Positions 1 through 8,833 of a DNA stretch of 64,000 nt are shown in pieces. The translations under genes and the position numbers were made by a program. Numbering within the stretch: the stretch's first letter is position 1; every line of letters starts with the position of its first letter. Origin of the DNA: Gemmobacter megaterium (GTDB lineage: Bacteria > Pseudomonadota > Alphaproteobacteria > Rhodobacterales > Rhodobacteraceae). The DNA lies in NCBI RefSeq assembly GCF_900156815.1, contig NZ_FTOT01000003.1, positions 248,001 through 312,000 of the forward strand. The letters run 5' to 3'. The notes beneath the pieces are model-generated. The model saw only the letters and a list, made by a program, of their open reading frames with translations. It searched no databases and was not told the origin of the DNA.

Positions 1-98
1 GCGACCAGCTCGCCGCCGCCGGGGCGCTGGTCTGCCGCGAGGCATCGGCGTTGCTGCCTGCCTTGCGCGCCCTGCTGCCGCGCCGGACAAAGGCATGA
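1..98 (+). CDS. C-terminal end of an unidentified protein (cut by window edge)
   Basis: The frame ending in TGA at 96-98 is open from the window start and encodes about 31 residues ending in ALLPRRTKA. The stop overlaps the ATG of the next gene as ATGA, so this is the upstream partner of the formylglycine-generating enzyme in one operon. A sulfatase would be an expected partner, but this tail is too short to identify it. The function is unknown. Confidence 0.5.
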   Translation, partial: DQLAAAGALVCREASALLPALRALLPRRTKA

Positions 99-1006
99 GC
101 TGCTGCGTTCCCCCCGCAGGCCCCGTGACGCAGGCGCGCGAGGATGCGCCGCCGCCACCCGCGCCCACCACCAATGCCGCAGGGCTGATCACGCTTGGCG
201 GCGGGCGGTTCTTCATGGGCGGCGCGGGTCCGATGGTCCTGCCTGCCGATGGCGAAGGCCCGGTGCGGACGGTGGATGTGGCGCGCTTTGCCATTGCCCC
301 GCTGGCGGTCAGCAATGCCGATTTCATGGCATTTGTGCTTGACACCGGCCATGTCACCTGCGCCGAGGCCACCGGCGCCTCGATGGTCTTTGCCGGTCAT
401 CTGGCACCCGATGCAGCCGCGCAGGCGCGCGCGGTCGATGGCCCCGACTGGTGGCGCGAGGTGGATGGCGCCTGTTGGCTGCACCCCGAAGGAGCGGGCA
501 GCCGCATCACGCAGCGGATGGACCATCCTGCCGTGCACATCGCCTGGGCCGATGCCATGGCCTATTGCCGCTGGTCCGGCACACGGCTGCCCACCGAGCC
601 GGAGTGGGAATTCGCCGCGCGTGGCGGGCTGGAGGGCAGGCTGTACCCTTGGGGCGACGCCTTGCACCCCGAGGGCGTGCACCGTTGCAACATCTGGCAG
701 GGCAGCTTTCCGCATCGGGATCTCGGGCACGACGGCTTTTGCGGCACGGCGCCGGTCAGACACTATCCGCCAAATGGATACGGGCTGTTCCAGATGACCG
801 GCAATGTCTGGGAATGGTGCCGCGCCCCGGCCCCCGACCGGCCCGCGCCAGCCCCTGACCTGCGACCGCTGCGGGGCGGATCGCATCTGTGCCATGACAG
901 CTATTGCGCGCGCTATCGCGTCTCGTCGCGGCTGCTGGCCCATGCCGCGACAACGACCAGCCATATCGGGTTCCGCGTCGCCGCGGACGTGACGTCCGCG
1001 CCCTGA
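95..1006 (+). CDS. formylglycine-generating enzyme (sulfatase-modifying factor family)
   Basis: This 303-residue protein belongs to the FGE/SUMF1 family, whose members oxidise a sulfatase active-site cysteine to formylglycine using copper and oxygen. Family hallmarks are visible: GGxFxMG near the N-terminus, the RLPTEPEWEFAARGG block, the GNVWEW block, and the C-terminal RGGSHLCHDSYC segment. Cys266 and Cys271 keep the five-residue spacing of the catalytic pair in human FGE, so this looks like a true FGE and not one of the many cysteine-less relatives. The extreme N-terminus is rich in Pro and Ala. The start overlaps the upstream stop (ATGA). The next gene is convergent with a 20-base gap. 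No sulfatase is encoded in the window, so the target is either upstream or elsewhere. Confidence 0.9.
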   Translation: MSCCVPPAGPVTQAREDAPPPPAPTTNAAGLITLGGGRFFMGGAGPMVLPADGEGPVRTVDVARFAIAPLAVSNADFMAFVLDTGHVTCAEATGASMVFAGHLAPDAAAQARAVDGPDWWREVDGACWLHPEGAGSRITQRMDHPAVHIAWADAMAYCRWSGTRLPTEPEWEFAARGGLEGRLYPWGDALHPEGVHRCNIWQGSFPHRDLGHDGFCGTAPVRHYPPNGYGLFQMTGNVWEWCRAPAPDRPAPAPDLRPLRGGSHLCHDSYCARYRVSSRLLAHAATTTSHIGFRVAADVTSAP

Positions 1007-1026
1007 CGCCAGCCCCCGCCGCGTGG

Positions 1027-1662
1027 CTAGCCCAGGTGAACAACCGGCCCGGCGGCGCCTTGCGCATCCGTCGCATCATGCGTGACCATCAAGGCCGGAA
1101 TGCCGCTGTCACGGATATGGGCAAAGGTGAAGGCCCGCATCTCGGCGCGCAACCCGGCATCCAGCTTGGAAAACGGCTCGTCCAGCAGAAGGGCAAGCGG
1201 CTCGGACAACAGCGTCCGCATCAGCGCGGCCCGCGCGCGCTGCCCGCCGGACAATGTCGCCGGGTCGCGGTCAGCCGTGCCGCCCAGCCCTGCCCGCTCC
1301 AGCGCGCGCAGGACCATATCGCGGCGCTGGCTGCGACCCTTGATCCGTGCGGCCAGACCAAAGGCCAGGTTGTCGGCCACCGACAGATGCGGAAACAGCA
1401 CCGCATCCTGGAACATCAGCCCGATGCGGCGCTGTTCGGGCGGGAGGCCCGCCAGATCGCGGCCATTCAGCACGATGCGGCCCGAACAGACGAACCCATG
1501 GTCCAGATGCCCCCCCACGGCATCCAGCAAGGTGGATTTGCCTATCCCGGACGACCCCATGACCGTGCCGATCTCGCCGGGGGCAACATGCATGGACAGC
1601 GGCGGAAACAGCGGGGGCGCGGCCCGGAACCGGATCGCGACAGCATCGAGCGTCAGGGTCAT
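1027..1662 (-). CDS. ABC transporter ATP-binding protein, YnjD-like
   Basis: This is a 211-residue ABC ATPase. It shows Walker A GSSGIGKST (36-44), the Q-loop Gln85, the signature LSGGQ (137-141), Walker B ending LLLDEP (to 163) and the H-loop His195. The ATG at 1662 overlaps the permease stop (ATGA), which decides the start; a longer open frame upstream overlaps the permease gene. It is the last gene of a minus-strand unit made of phosphatidyltransferase, binding protein, double permease and this ATPase, the same components as E. coli ynjF/ynjB/ynjC/ynjD. The substrate of that family is not established. The short length is typical of the YnjD type, which lacks a C-terminal regulatory domain. 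Confidence 0.85.
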   Translation of the reverse strand: MTLTLDAVAIRFRAAPPLFPPLSMHVAPGEIGTVMGSSGIGKSTLLDAVGGHLDHGFVCSGRIVLNGRDLAGLPPEQRRIGLMFQDAVLFPHLSVADNLAFGLAARIKGRSQRRDMVLRALERAGLGGTADRDPATLSGGQRARAALMRTLLSEPLALLLDEPFSKLDAGLRAEMRAFTFAHIRDSGIPALMVTHDATDAQGAAGPVVHLG

Positions 1663-3374
1663 TCGGGAACTTGGCCTCTCAGGTCGCGGCGGTTGCGGTG
1701 GACGATCGCCGGAAGGGCAAAGGCCAGCAGATAGGCCAGGAATGGCAGCGCGGCCTGAAGGCTGGCGTAAACGCCGGTCACGCGCCGGTCGGACGACGCG
1801 GCAAGCGTCACCGCCTCGGTGGTCAGGGTGGGCACGCGGCCTGCGCCAATGAACAGCGTCGGCAGGTACTGCGCCACCGACACCGCCACCCCGATGGCCG
1901 CCGCCGCGCAGACCGGCGCCAGCAGCACGGGCAGCTTGATGCCGATCAGCCGCCGCCATGGCCCCGCGCCCAGGGCCGCCGCCGTGCGCCCAAGACGCGG
2001 ATCCAGCGCCCGCCAGGGTGCGGCCAGGGCCAGCATGACATAGGGAAACACGAACAGGCTATGCGCCCAGATCACCGCCAGCAGGCTGCCCGACAGGCCA
2101 AGACGCAACAACAGGATGTTCATCCCGAAAAGGAACGACACCTGCGGGACAAGCAATGGCACATGCACCAGCACCTCGGCCCAGCGGGCGCGGCCGCGTC
2201 GCGCCCGGTCCTCGCCTTCCAGCCAGGCGATGGCCAGCAGCAACGACAGCCCGGCCGAACACAGCGCGATGACCACGGTATGCCCCAGCGCCCGCCCCCA
2301 ACCCCCGGCAGGCGCCATCCAGGCCCGCAGCGACCAACTGTCCGGCACCAGCGCAGGCCACGGCCAACGCCAGGCAAAGGACCAGACCAGCATGGCCGAC
2401 ATGGCCAGACCGCCCAGAACCACAAGACCCGACAGGACGACGACCGTCAGGGCAAGGCCCGGCTCGGTCCACCCGCCCCGGCGACCGCGCCGCACCCAGC
2501 AGCCCCCCAGCACCCGCAGCCCGCGCTGCACCAGCCACACCAGCGCAAAGGCCGCGATCACCAGCCCCAGTTGCAGCAGCCCCCCTGCCGAGGCCGGCAA
2601 GAGCAACCGCAGATCAGGGTTGGAAAACAGGCGCGTCAGCATGACCGCAAGCGTCGGCGGATTGGACGGCCCAAGGATCAGCGCCATGTCCACCACCGAC
2701 ATGCCATAGGCCAGCACGATCATCACCGGAAGGCGGATCAATGGCCAAAGCTGCGGCAGAATGACCTTGATCCAGACCATCCCGCGCCCATAGCCAAGCG
2801 CCCGCCCCGCCGCCATCTGCTGTCGCACCGGAATCTGTGTCAGCGCAGACAACAGCACGAACAGCAGAAACGGCACCTCTTTGATCATCAACCCCAGGAT
2901 CAGCGCCAAGCCCCACGGGTCATTCACCGTGGCCAGATCCGGCGGCCTGTCCCACCCCAGCCAGGGCGCCATCGCGCGGCCGATCCAGCCCGACGGGGCC
3001 AGCACAAAGGCCAGTCCGATGGCCAGCGCGGCATGTGGCATCGCCAGAAACGGCACCAGCACACGCGCGGCAAGGCGCGGCGACCGCCGCCCGTGCAGGG
3101 CCGCGCACACACCGATGGCCACCATCAGCGACAGCACGGTCGCGCCAAGTCCGGTGACGATCGTCAACCGCACCGCCGCCAACAGACCTGGCATGGCAAG
3201 CAGATCGGCCCATGGCCCCGCATCCGGCCCAAAGGCCCCGATGGCTGGCAAACTGCCAAAGGCTGCGCGCACCGTCTGCCACATACCGGCAGCGACCGGC
3301 GCCAGGATGCCAAGGCTGACGCACCCCAGCGCCACCGCCCGCAAGGACCACAGGCTGTAGGCGCCCCCGCTCAC
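1659..3374 (-). CDS. ABC transporter fused permease, YnjC-like
   Basis: This 571-residue integral membrane protein is built of two permease halves in tandem, each with about six hydrophobic segments. EAA-type loops are visible near GRALGYGRGMVWIKVILPQ and AALGAGPWRRLIGIKLPVLL. It supplies the whole membrane pore of the importer in one chain, as in YnjC and ThiP/FbpB-type permeases. It starts at GTG 3374, overlapping the binding-protein stop (GTGA), and its stop overlaps the ATPase start. An Arg/Gly-rich linker around residues 285-305 joins the halves. The substrate is not evident. Confidence 0.85.
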   Translation of the reverse strand: MSGGAYSLWSLRAVALGCVSLGILAPVAAGMWQTVRAAFGSLPAIGAFGPDAGPWADLLAMPGLLAAVRLTIVTGLGATVLSLMVAIGVCAALHGRRSPRLAARVLVPFLAMPHAALAIGLAFVLAPSGWIGRAMAPWLGWDRPPDLATVNDPWGLALILGLMIKEVPFLLFVLLSALTQIPVRQQMAAGRALGYGRGMVWIKVILPQLWPLIRLPVMIVLAYGMSVVDMALILGPSNPPTLAVMLTRLFSNPDLRLLLPASAGGLLQLGLVIAAFALVWLVQRGLRVLGGCWVRRGRRGGWTEPGLALTVVVLSGLVVLGGLAMSAMLVWSFAWRWPWPALVPDSWSLRAWMAPAGGWGRALGHTVVIALCSAGLSLLLAIAWLEGEDRARRGRARWAEVLVHVPLLVPQVSFLFGMNILLLRLGLSGSLLAVIWAHSLFVFPYVMLALAAPWRALDPRLGRTAAALGAGPWRRLIGIKLPVLLAPVCAAAAIGVAVSVAQYLPTLFIGAGRVPTLTTEAVTLAASSDRRVTGVYASLQAALPFLAYLLAFALPAIVHRNRRDLRGQVPE

Positions 3375-4561
3375 CGCGTATAGCGCCGGGCCCAGTCGTC
3401 GGTCAGACGGGTCATCCAGCTTGCATGAGGCTCCAGCAGTGTGGGCCCCAGCGCCTCCAGCGTGGGCAAGGCGGGCGCCGTCGGCAGCGCCGCAAAGGCC
3501 GCGCGGCCCGCCTCATCCAGGCGCGACGGGTCCAGCACCGAAAACGAGCCCAGCACCTCGATATTCTGCATATGCGCCTGTGTTGCGGGATCCAGCAGGA
3601 AGTTGGCCACGACCAGGGCCCCGTCCCGGTTCGCGGCATTATAGGGAATGGCGACAAAGCTGACATTGCCGATACTGCCGCCCTCGGGCACAAAGACGCG
3701 CACCGTATCGGGCAACAGCCCCTGCGCGATGGCCGCCGCCGTCGATGCCGGGTCAAACGACATTGCCATGTCGATTTCGCCATCATTCAGCAGTTGCTGC
3801 AACACCGACTGGTTTTCGGGAAAGACCGTCCCCCCTCGCCACAGGTTCGGGCGCAGCGCCTCGTACCAGTCCCACAGCGGGGCCGTCGCGGCGGCATAGC
3901 TGGCGTCGCTCACCGGCGCCTGCAACGCTGCGGGATCGGGCACCAGTTCGATCAACGCCTGTTTCAGAAAGGTCGCCCCCATGAAATTCGAGGGCGCCGG
4001 ATGCGTGAACCGCCCCGGATTGACCGCCGCCCAATCGACAAAGGCGGCCATGGTCGCGGGTGGCACATCGACCCGCGCGGTATCATGGTTGAACACGAAC
4101 CGCGCCAGCCGCCACGGGCTTTCCAACCCATCGACCGGAACCGTGAAATCCAGCGTGTTCGCCGAACCGGGCGTCAGATCCAGATAGCGGGCATTGGGCA
4201 GATCCGCGACGAACGGGCCATGCAACAGGCCCTGTTCCTTCATCGCCAGAAAATTCGGGCCGTTGATCCAGATCATGTCAACCGCGCCGCCGCTGTCCTG
4301 CCCGGCCGCCTTTTCCGACACGACGCGCGTGACCGCCTCGGCGGTATCGGACAGTTTCACCTGCGCCACCCGCACCCCATGGCGGCGTTCGGTTTCCTGT
4401 CCGACCCAGGAAATAAAGGCATTGGTCCGGTCATCGCCGCCCCAGGCGTTCCAATACACCGTCTGCCCGCGCGCAGCGTCCAGGGTGGCCTGCCAGTCCT
4501 CGGCCCCTGCCGGGGCGGACAGGGCAAGAACGGTAACGGCAGCAAGGGCAATCTGGGTCAT
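3371..4561 (-). CDS. ABC transporter substrate-binding protein, YnjB-like
   Basis: This 396-residue periplasmic protein starts with a short signal peptide (MTQIALAAVTVLALSAPAGA) that should be cleaved near residue 20. The mature part carries YnjB-type features such as TVYWNAWGGDDRTNAFI and a VDMIWINGPNF block. The ATG at 4561 overlaps the stop of the phosphatidyltransferase (ATGA) and places the signal peptide correctly; the upstream extension is not part of the protein. It delivers the solute to the fused permease that follows. The family resembles iron- and thiamine-binding proteins in overall fold, but the ligand cannot be read from the sequence. Confidence 0.85.
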   Translation of the reverse strand: MTQIALAAVTVLALSAPAGAEDWQATLDAARGQTVYWNAWGGDDRTNAFISWVGQETERRHGVRVAQVKLSDTAEAVTRVVSEKAAGQDSGGAVDMIWINGPNFLAMKEQGLLHGPFVADLPNARYLDLTPGSANTLDFTVPVDGLESPWRLARFVFNHDTARVDVPPATMAAFVDWAAVNPGRFTHPAPSNFMGATFLKQALIELVPDPAALQAPVSDASYAAATAPLWDWYEALRPNLWRGGTVFPENQSVLQQLLNDGEIDMAMSFDPASTAAAIAQGLLPDTVRVFVPEGGSIGNVSFVAIPYNAANRDGALVVANFLLDPATQAHMQNIEVLGSFSVLDPSRLDEAGRAAFAALPTAPALPTLEALGPTLLEPHASWMTRLTDDWARRYTR

Positions 4562-5208
4562 CGGGCCTCCGGTTTGTGGGTCATGGATGGATGCGGCGGC
4601 GCGGCGCCAAGGATCTGCCACCCCTGCCCCCAGCGCAACAGCGTGGCAAGCGCGCAGGCGGCGGCAAAGATCAGCGCAAGCGCCGGGAATGCTGCGGGAA
4701 ACAGGCACATGGCAATGAACATGGCGATGGTTTCGAAACCTTCCGTCAAACCGCCAAGATAATAGATGCCCTTGGTGGGAAAGGCGGTTGACTGGCGGCC
4801 GGTCTTTTCAGCGATGACCGCAAAGGCCAGAAAGGACGACCCCGTCCCGATGAACGCGGTCAACAGGACCGCCGCAGGCAAGGCATTGGCGGCGGGGTTC
4901 TGCAACGCAAACCCCAGCGGAACCAGCGCGTAGAACACGAAATCCAGCGCAATATCAAGGAAGGCGCCGCGCTCTGTCGGGGTGGTCAGCCGCGCCACCG
5001 CGCCATCCAGCCCGTCGAACAGCCGGTTGAGCAGGATGAACACCAGCGCGCCCCCCCACCATCCCGCCGCAAGCGCGGGCACGCACAGCACCCCCAGGCC
5101 AAAGCCTGTCAGCGTCAGCGTATTTGCAGAAACCCCGCGCGCCACCAGAAACCGCGCCGCAGGGGCCAGCGCGCGGCGTTGCAGCGGCAGAAGTCGTGCG
5201 TCGATCAT
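4558..5208 (-). CDS. CDP-alcohol phosphatidyltransferase family protein, YnjF-like
   Basis: This 216-residue membrane protein has about six hydrophobic segments. It carries the CDP-alcohol phosphatidyltransferase signature DGxxAR...G...D...D, seen as DGAVARLTTPTERGAFLDIALD. The gap between AR and G is seven residues, not the usual eight. Enzymes of this family move a phosphatidyl or similar group from CDP-diacylglycerol to an alcohol; the acceptor here is unknown. The ATG at 5208 overlaps the stop of the upstream oxidoreductase (ATGA). Its position directly before the YnjBCD-like transporter matches ynjF of E. coli, so a shared role is inferred. Confidence 0.8.
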   Translation of the reverse strand: MIDARLLPLQRRALAPAARFLVARGVSANTLTLTGFGLGVLCVPALAAGWWGGALVFILLNRLFDGLDGAVARLTTPTERGAFLDIALDFVFYALVPLGFALQNPAANALPAAVLLTAFIGTGSSFLAFAVIAEKTGRQSTAFPTKGIYYLGGLTEGFETIAMFIAMCLFPAAFPALALIFAAACALATLLRWGQGWQILGAAPPHPSMTHKPEAR

Positions 5209-7355
5209 CCGCGCCTCCATCGGTGGTAGCGTTCGACCAGCGCCAGAAGACGAGGGTTCACATGGGCACGGCGCCAATCCCCTGCGACGTATTTGTTCGC
5301 CTCGGCCAGGGTCGGGTAGATATGGATGGTCCCGAGAATCCTGTTCAGGCCAAGCCCCTGTTTCATGGCCAGAACGAATTCGGCGATCAGGTCGCCCGCA
5401 TGTTCGCCCACGATGGTCACACCCAGGATCCGGTCCTTGCCCGGCACGGTCAACACCTTGACAAACCCCTGCGCGGTTCCGTCGGCAATCGCGCGGTCCA
5501 GATCGTCGATGCCATAGCGCGTCACCTCATAGGCGATGCCCTTGTCCCTTGCCTCGGCCTCGGACAGGCCGACGCGGGCCACCTCCGGGTCGGTAAAGGT
5601 CGCCCATGGGATCACCCGGTAATCGGCCTTGAACCGCTTCAGGCCGCCGAACAGCGCGTTCACCGTGGCGAACCATGCCTGATGCGCGGCAACATGGGTC
5701 AACTGATAGGGGCCAGCCACATCGCCCGCCGCCAGGATATTGGGATACAGGGTTTCCAGATAGTCATTCGTTTCCACCACACGATCCACCCTGATCCCCA
5801 ATGCCTCCAGCCCGAAACCCGTCAGGCGCGGCGCGCGCCCGACGGCGACGATGATCTCGTCAAAGTCGATACGGCGGATGCCGCCCGAATGTTTCACCTC
5901 GATCCACTTTTTTCCGTCGGTCACACCGCAGGCCCGCGCCTGATGGTCCACAAGCACCGTCACCCCATCGGCCTGCAACGCGGCCTGCACCGCTGCGGCC
6001 ACCTCTGGATCCTCGCGCGACAGCAGGCGCGGACCGGCCTCGATCTGGACCACCCCGGATCCCAGCCGCGCAAAGGCCTGCGCCAGTTCTGTGCCAATGG
6101 GCCCGCCGCCCAGCACCACCAGCCGCCGCGGGGGCTGCGGCCTGTCGGACAAGGCGTCCCACAGCGTGTCCGACGTCAGACAGCCGACCTCCTGCAAGCC
6201 CGGCAGCGCAGGCAGGACAGGCCGCGCGCCCGTGGCGATCACGATGGACCGCGTGGTCAGCCGCTGTCGTGAGCCATCGGGCAGGGCCACCTCGACCGTC
6301 CAGGGGTCGATCAGGGTGGCATATCCTTGCAGCACCTCGACACCAAGGCCGGTATAGCGGGCGACGCTGTCATGGGGGGCAATATCGGCAATCACCCGGC
6401 GCACCCGCGCCATCACATCGGCAAAGCGCACCTGCGGCTCGGTGGCCGCCACGCCGAACCGATCCGCATGGCGCATCTGATGCGCCACGCGCGCCGATTT
6501 GATCAATGCCTTCGAGGGCACACAGCCGAAGTTCAGGCAATCCCCCCCCATCAGATGCGCCTCGACCAGCGTCACCCTGGCCTTGGTTGCCGCCGCGATA
6601 TAGGCCGAAACCAGCCCCGCCGCGCCTGCGCCGATCACCACCAGATTGCGGTCAAAGCTGGCAGGCCGGGTCCAGCGGGCATAGACCCTGCGGCGGCGCA
6701 GGGTATTCAGCAGCAGCCTGGCAAGCCACGGGAAAATCCCCAGTATGGCGAATGACACCAGCAACGACGGGGAAACGATGCCCGCCAGGCTGTCCAGTTG
6801 GGCAAGCTGTGTCCCGGCGTTCACAAAGACGGCGGTGCCGGCCAGCATCCCCGCCTGGCTGACAAGGTAAAAGGTCAGCGGGCCGATCGGCGTCAGACCC
6901 ATCAGCAGATTGACGGCAAAGAACGGGATCACCGGGATCAGCCGCAGCGAAAACAGAAAGAACGGCCCATCGCGGCGCAGACCCTGGTTCACGGCGTCCG
7001 CCCGCGCGCCCAGCCGGTCCTGCACCCAGTCGCGCAACAGATACCGCGCGGCCAGAAACGCCAGCGTTGCCCCGATGGTCGAGGCGAAAGACACGATCAG
7101 CAGCCCCCACCAGAACCCGAACAGCGCCCCGGCGGCCAGCGTCATCCACACCGCGACCGGCAACGAAAACGCGGTGATCCCGATATAGGCGACAAAGAAC
7201 ACCCCCGCGACTAGCGGCGCATTCGCTCCCTGCCAGTCGCGCAGCCTCTCCAGCATCCCGCGCAGCGTCTCCAGATCCAGAGGATGGCTTCTCAACCCCA
7301 GGCCAAGGGCAAGGATCAGCACGACGGCCACAGTCAGAAGAAGCGGTTTTTTCAC
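5205..7355 (-). CDS. TVP38/DedA-type membrane domain fused to FAD disulfide oxidoreductase (mercuric-reductase-like)
   Basis: This 716-residue fusion has two parts. Residues about 1-240 form a membrane domain of the TVP38/SNARE-associated type, with a block reading RYLLRDWVQDRLGA followed by FSLRLIPVIPFF. Residues about 245-716 form a class I pyridine-nucleotide disulfide oxidoreductase, with an FAD-binding VVIGAGAAGL motif, the redox pair Cys273/Cys278 in GGDCLNFGCVPSK, an NAD(P)H-binding GGGPIGTELAQAF motif and a dimerisation domain with HIYPTLAE. The C-terminal Cys pair of MerA is absent, so mercury reduction is unlikely. I chose GTG 7355 because AAGGA lies just upstream; an upstream in-frame start at 7406 has weaker support. 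It heads the YnjFBCD-like operon. Membrane-tethered thiol or quinone reduction is an inference. Confidence 0.85.
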   Translation of the reverse strand: MKKPLLLTVAVVLILALGLGLRSHPLDLETLRGMLERLRDWQGANAPLVAGVFFVAYIGITAFSLPVAVWMTLAAGALFGFWWGLLIVSFASTIGATLAFLAARYLLRDWVQDRLGARADAVNQGLRRDGPFFLFSLRLIPVIPFFAVNLLMGLTPIGPLTFYLVSQAGMLAGTAVFVNAGTQLAQLDSLAGIVSPSLLVSFAILGIFPWLARLLLNTLRRRRVYARWTRPASFDRNLVVIGAGAAGLVSAYIAAATKARVTLVEAHLMGGDCLNFGCVPSKALIKSARVAHQMRHADRFGVAATEPQVRFADVMARVRRVIADIAPHDSVARYTGLGVEVLQGYATLIDPWTVEVALPDGSRQRLTTRSIVIATGARPVLPALPGLQEVGCLTSDTLWDALSDRPQPPRRLVVLGGGPIGTELAQAFARLGSGVVQIEAGPRLLSREDPEVAAAVQAALQADGVTVLVDHQARACGVTDGKKWIEVKHSGGIRRIDFDEIIVAVGRAPRLTGFGLEALGIRVDRVVETNDYLETLYPNILAAGDVAGPYQLTHVAAHQAWFATVNALFGGLKRFKADYRVIPWATFTDPEVARVGLSEAEARDKGIAYEVTRYGIDDLDRAIADGTAQGFVKVLTVPGKDRILGVTIVGEHAGDLIAEFVLAMKQGLGLNRILGTIHIYPTLAEANKYVAGDWRRAHVNPRLLALVERYHRWRRG

Positions 7356-7452
7356 GATCTGGTCCTTGCTGTTGCTTCCGGCGGCACCGGACAGGCAGGG
7401 CGGCACGCCGGAACCGGCGCTACGGGTGCGGCCGCATCACGATCACGCCCTG

Positions 7453-8550
7453 TCACAGGTCGAACTGCGCCATGAAACGCCGGTCGATGCGATCTTTCCA
7501 GCGCCACAACCAGCGCCCATGCAGCGTAAGTCCGTGCCATTCCGCCACCGCGTCCTTGCGACCCAGCGATATGATCTTCAGATAGTCCCGCTGTGGCAGG
7601 TAGTGCTGCACGGGTCTTTGCTGCACGCAAGACACAAGATTGCGCGCCAGCACGGGCGCCTGACGCACCGCAAAGACCCCGGCCTTGGGGCGCGGCGCAT
7701 GGGTCATGGCGGCGCAATCCCCTGCGGCGAACAGGGTCGAACACCCCTCGACCAGCAAGCCAGGCCCCACCCGGACAAATCCTGCCGGATCCGTCGGCAG
7801 ATCGCGCGCCAGCCAGCCCTGCGGACGGGCGCCGGTCGCCGCAAGGGTCAGGTCGCTGGCGATCCAGTCACCCGTATCCAGACGCACACCCGCCGCCGTG
7901 GCCTCGACCACCCTGCGGCCCAGATGCAGGCCCACCGCAGCGCGGTGCAGCGCCTGTTCCAGCCGCCGCCGGACCCGACGCCCCAAGGCCGGAACGATAC
8001 ATGCCCCGGCCTCGATCAGCGAAACACCCGCAAACCCCCGATGGGCCAGCGCCAGCGCGATTTCCACCCCCGCCACGCCGCCGCCGACCACGGCGGCGGT
8101 CCGCCCCGCCGGATCGCCCACCTGCACCGCAAGACGCGCAAGGCTGCTGCCCAGCGGCTTGAGCGCCACGGCATGGTCCGCCGCACCCGGCAGCCCCTCG
8201 GGCAGGGCGGAATGGCTGCCGATATCCAGCGACGCCAGATCATACGTCAACGGCCCATCCTGGCCCGCGCCCTCCAGCCAGACCTGCCGCGTCGCCGCGT
8301 CGATCCCGCAGACCCTTGCCCGCAGGAACTGCGCCTTATGCCGACGCGCAAAGGGTTCCAGTTCAACGCGCAGCATGTCCAGCGGATAATGCCCGGCGAC
8401 ATGGCCGGGGAACATGCCCGAATAGGTGGCATGGCTGTCGCAATCGACCAGAACGATCCGGGCGTCCGGCAGGGCGCGGCGCAGCGGCGGCAGGGCCAGC
8501 AGATGGGCATGTCCTGCCCCCAGCAACAGAATACGGGCCGTCTGTGGCAA
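7453..8550 (-). CDS. FAD-dependent pyridine nucleotide-disulfide oxidoreductase (Ndh-like / SelD N-terminal type)
   Basis: This 365-residue flavoprotein opens with ILLLGAGHAHLL, an FAD-binding Rossmann motif of the kind found N-terminal to SelD and in type II NADH dehydrogenases. It has a second nucleotide-binding motif (AAVVGGGVAGVEIALALAHRG) and the late FAD motif TLFAAGDCAAM. No redox-active CxxxxC is present. The TTG start at 8550 is chosen because GGAG precedes it by seven bases and it puts the FAD motif at the very N-terminus; no ATG serves this purpose. It lies 97 bases upstream of the TVP38-oxidoreductase fusion on the same strand and may share its transcript. The substrate is unknown. 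Confidence 0.75.
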   Translation of the reverse strand: MPQTARILLLGAGHAHLLALPPLRRALPDARIVLVDCDSHATYSGMFPGHVAGHYPLDMLRVELEPFARRHKAQFLRARVCGIDAATRQVWLEGAGQDGPLTYDLASLDIGSHSALPEGLPGAADHAVALKPLGSSLARLAVQVGDPAGRTAAVVGGGVAGVEIALALAHRGFAGVSLIEAGACIVPALGRRVRRRLEQALHRAAVGLHLGRRVVEATAAGVRLDTGDWIASDLTLAATGARPQGWLARDLPTDPAGFVRVGPGLLVEGCSTLFAAGDCAAMTHAPRPKAGVFAVRQAPVLARNLVSCVQQRPVQHYLPQRDYLKIISLGRKDAVAEWHGLTLHGRWLWRWKDRIDRRFMAQFDL

Positions 8551-8833
8551 ATCCTGTCCTCCGTCAGCCGCGCGTGGCGGCAGGGCCCGCAGTCCAACTG
8601 ATGGCGGATCGCACTGCGCCTGTCCATGGCGCGCGCAGGGGCAAGGTGCCGCAGGGCGGAAGGGGCATTCGCCACCGCACGGCCGGGCCGGGCGCCGGAG
8701 CCGCACCCCCAAAAGCCTTGATCCGTCTGCCGTTTTCGGGCCAGACTGGCCGGATACCGCAGGCGAGCCATGGGCTGTCGGCACCATTTCCCTGCATCGC
8801 CATCGGTGGCGAGCCCACCCGGAAGGACTGACC

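Noticed and set aside
1671-3383. A 570-codon plus-strand open frame opposite the YnjC-like permease
   Set aside because: The composition is dominated by Arg, Gln, His and Pro, as expected for the antisense of a hydrophobic protein; the minus-strand permease has clear family features.
5205-7355. Annotation as mercuric reductase
   Set aside because: The C-terminal vicinal cysteines and an N-terminal metal-binding domain are missing and no mer genes are nearby.
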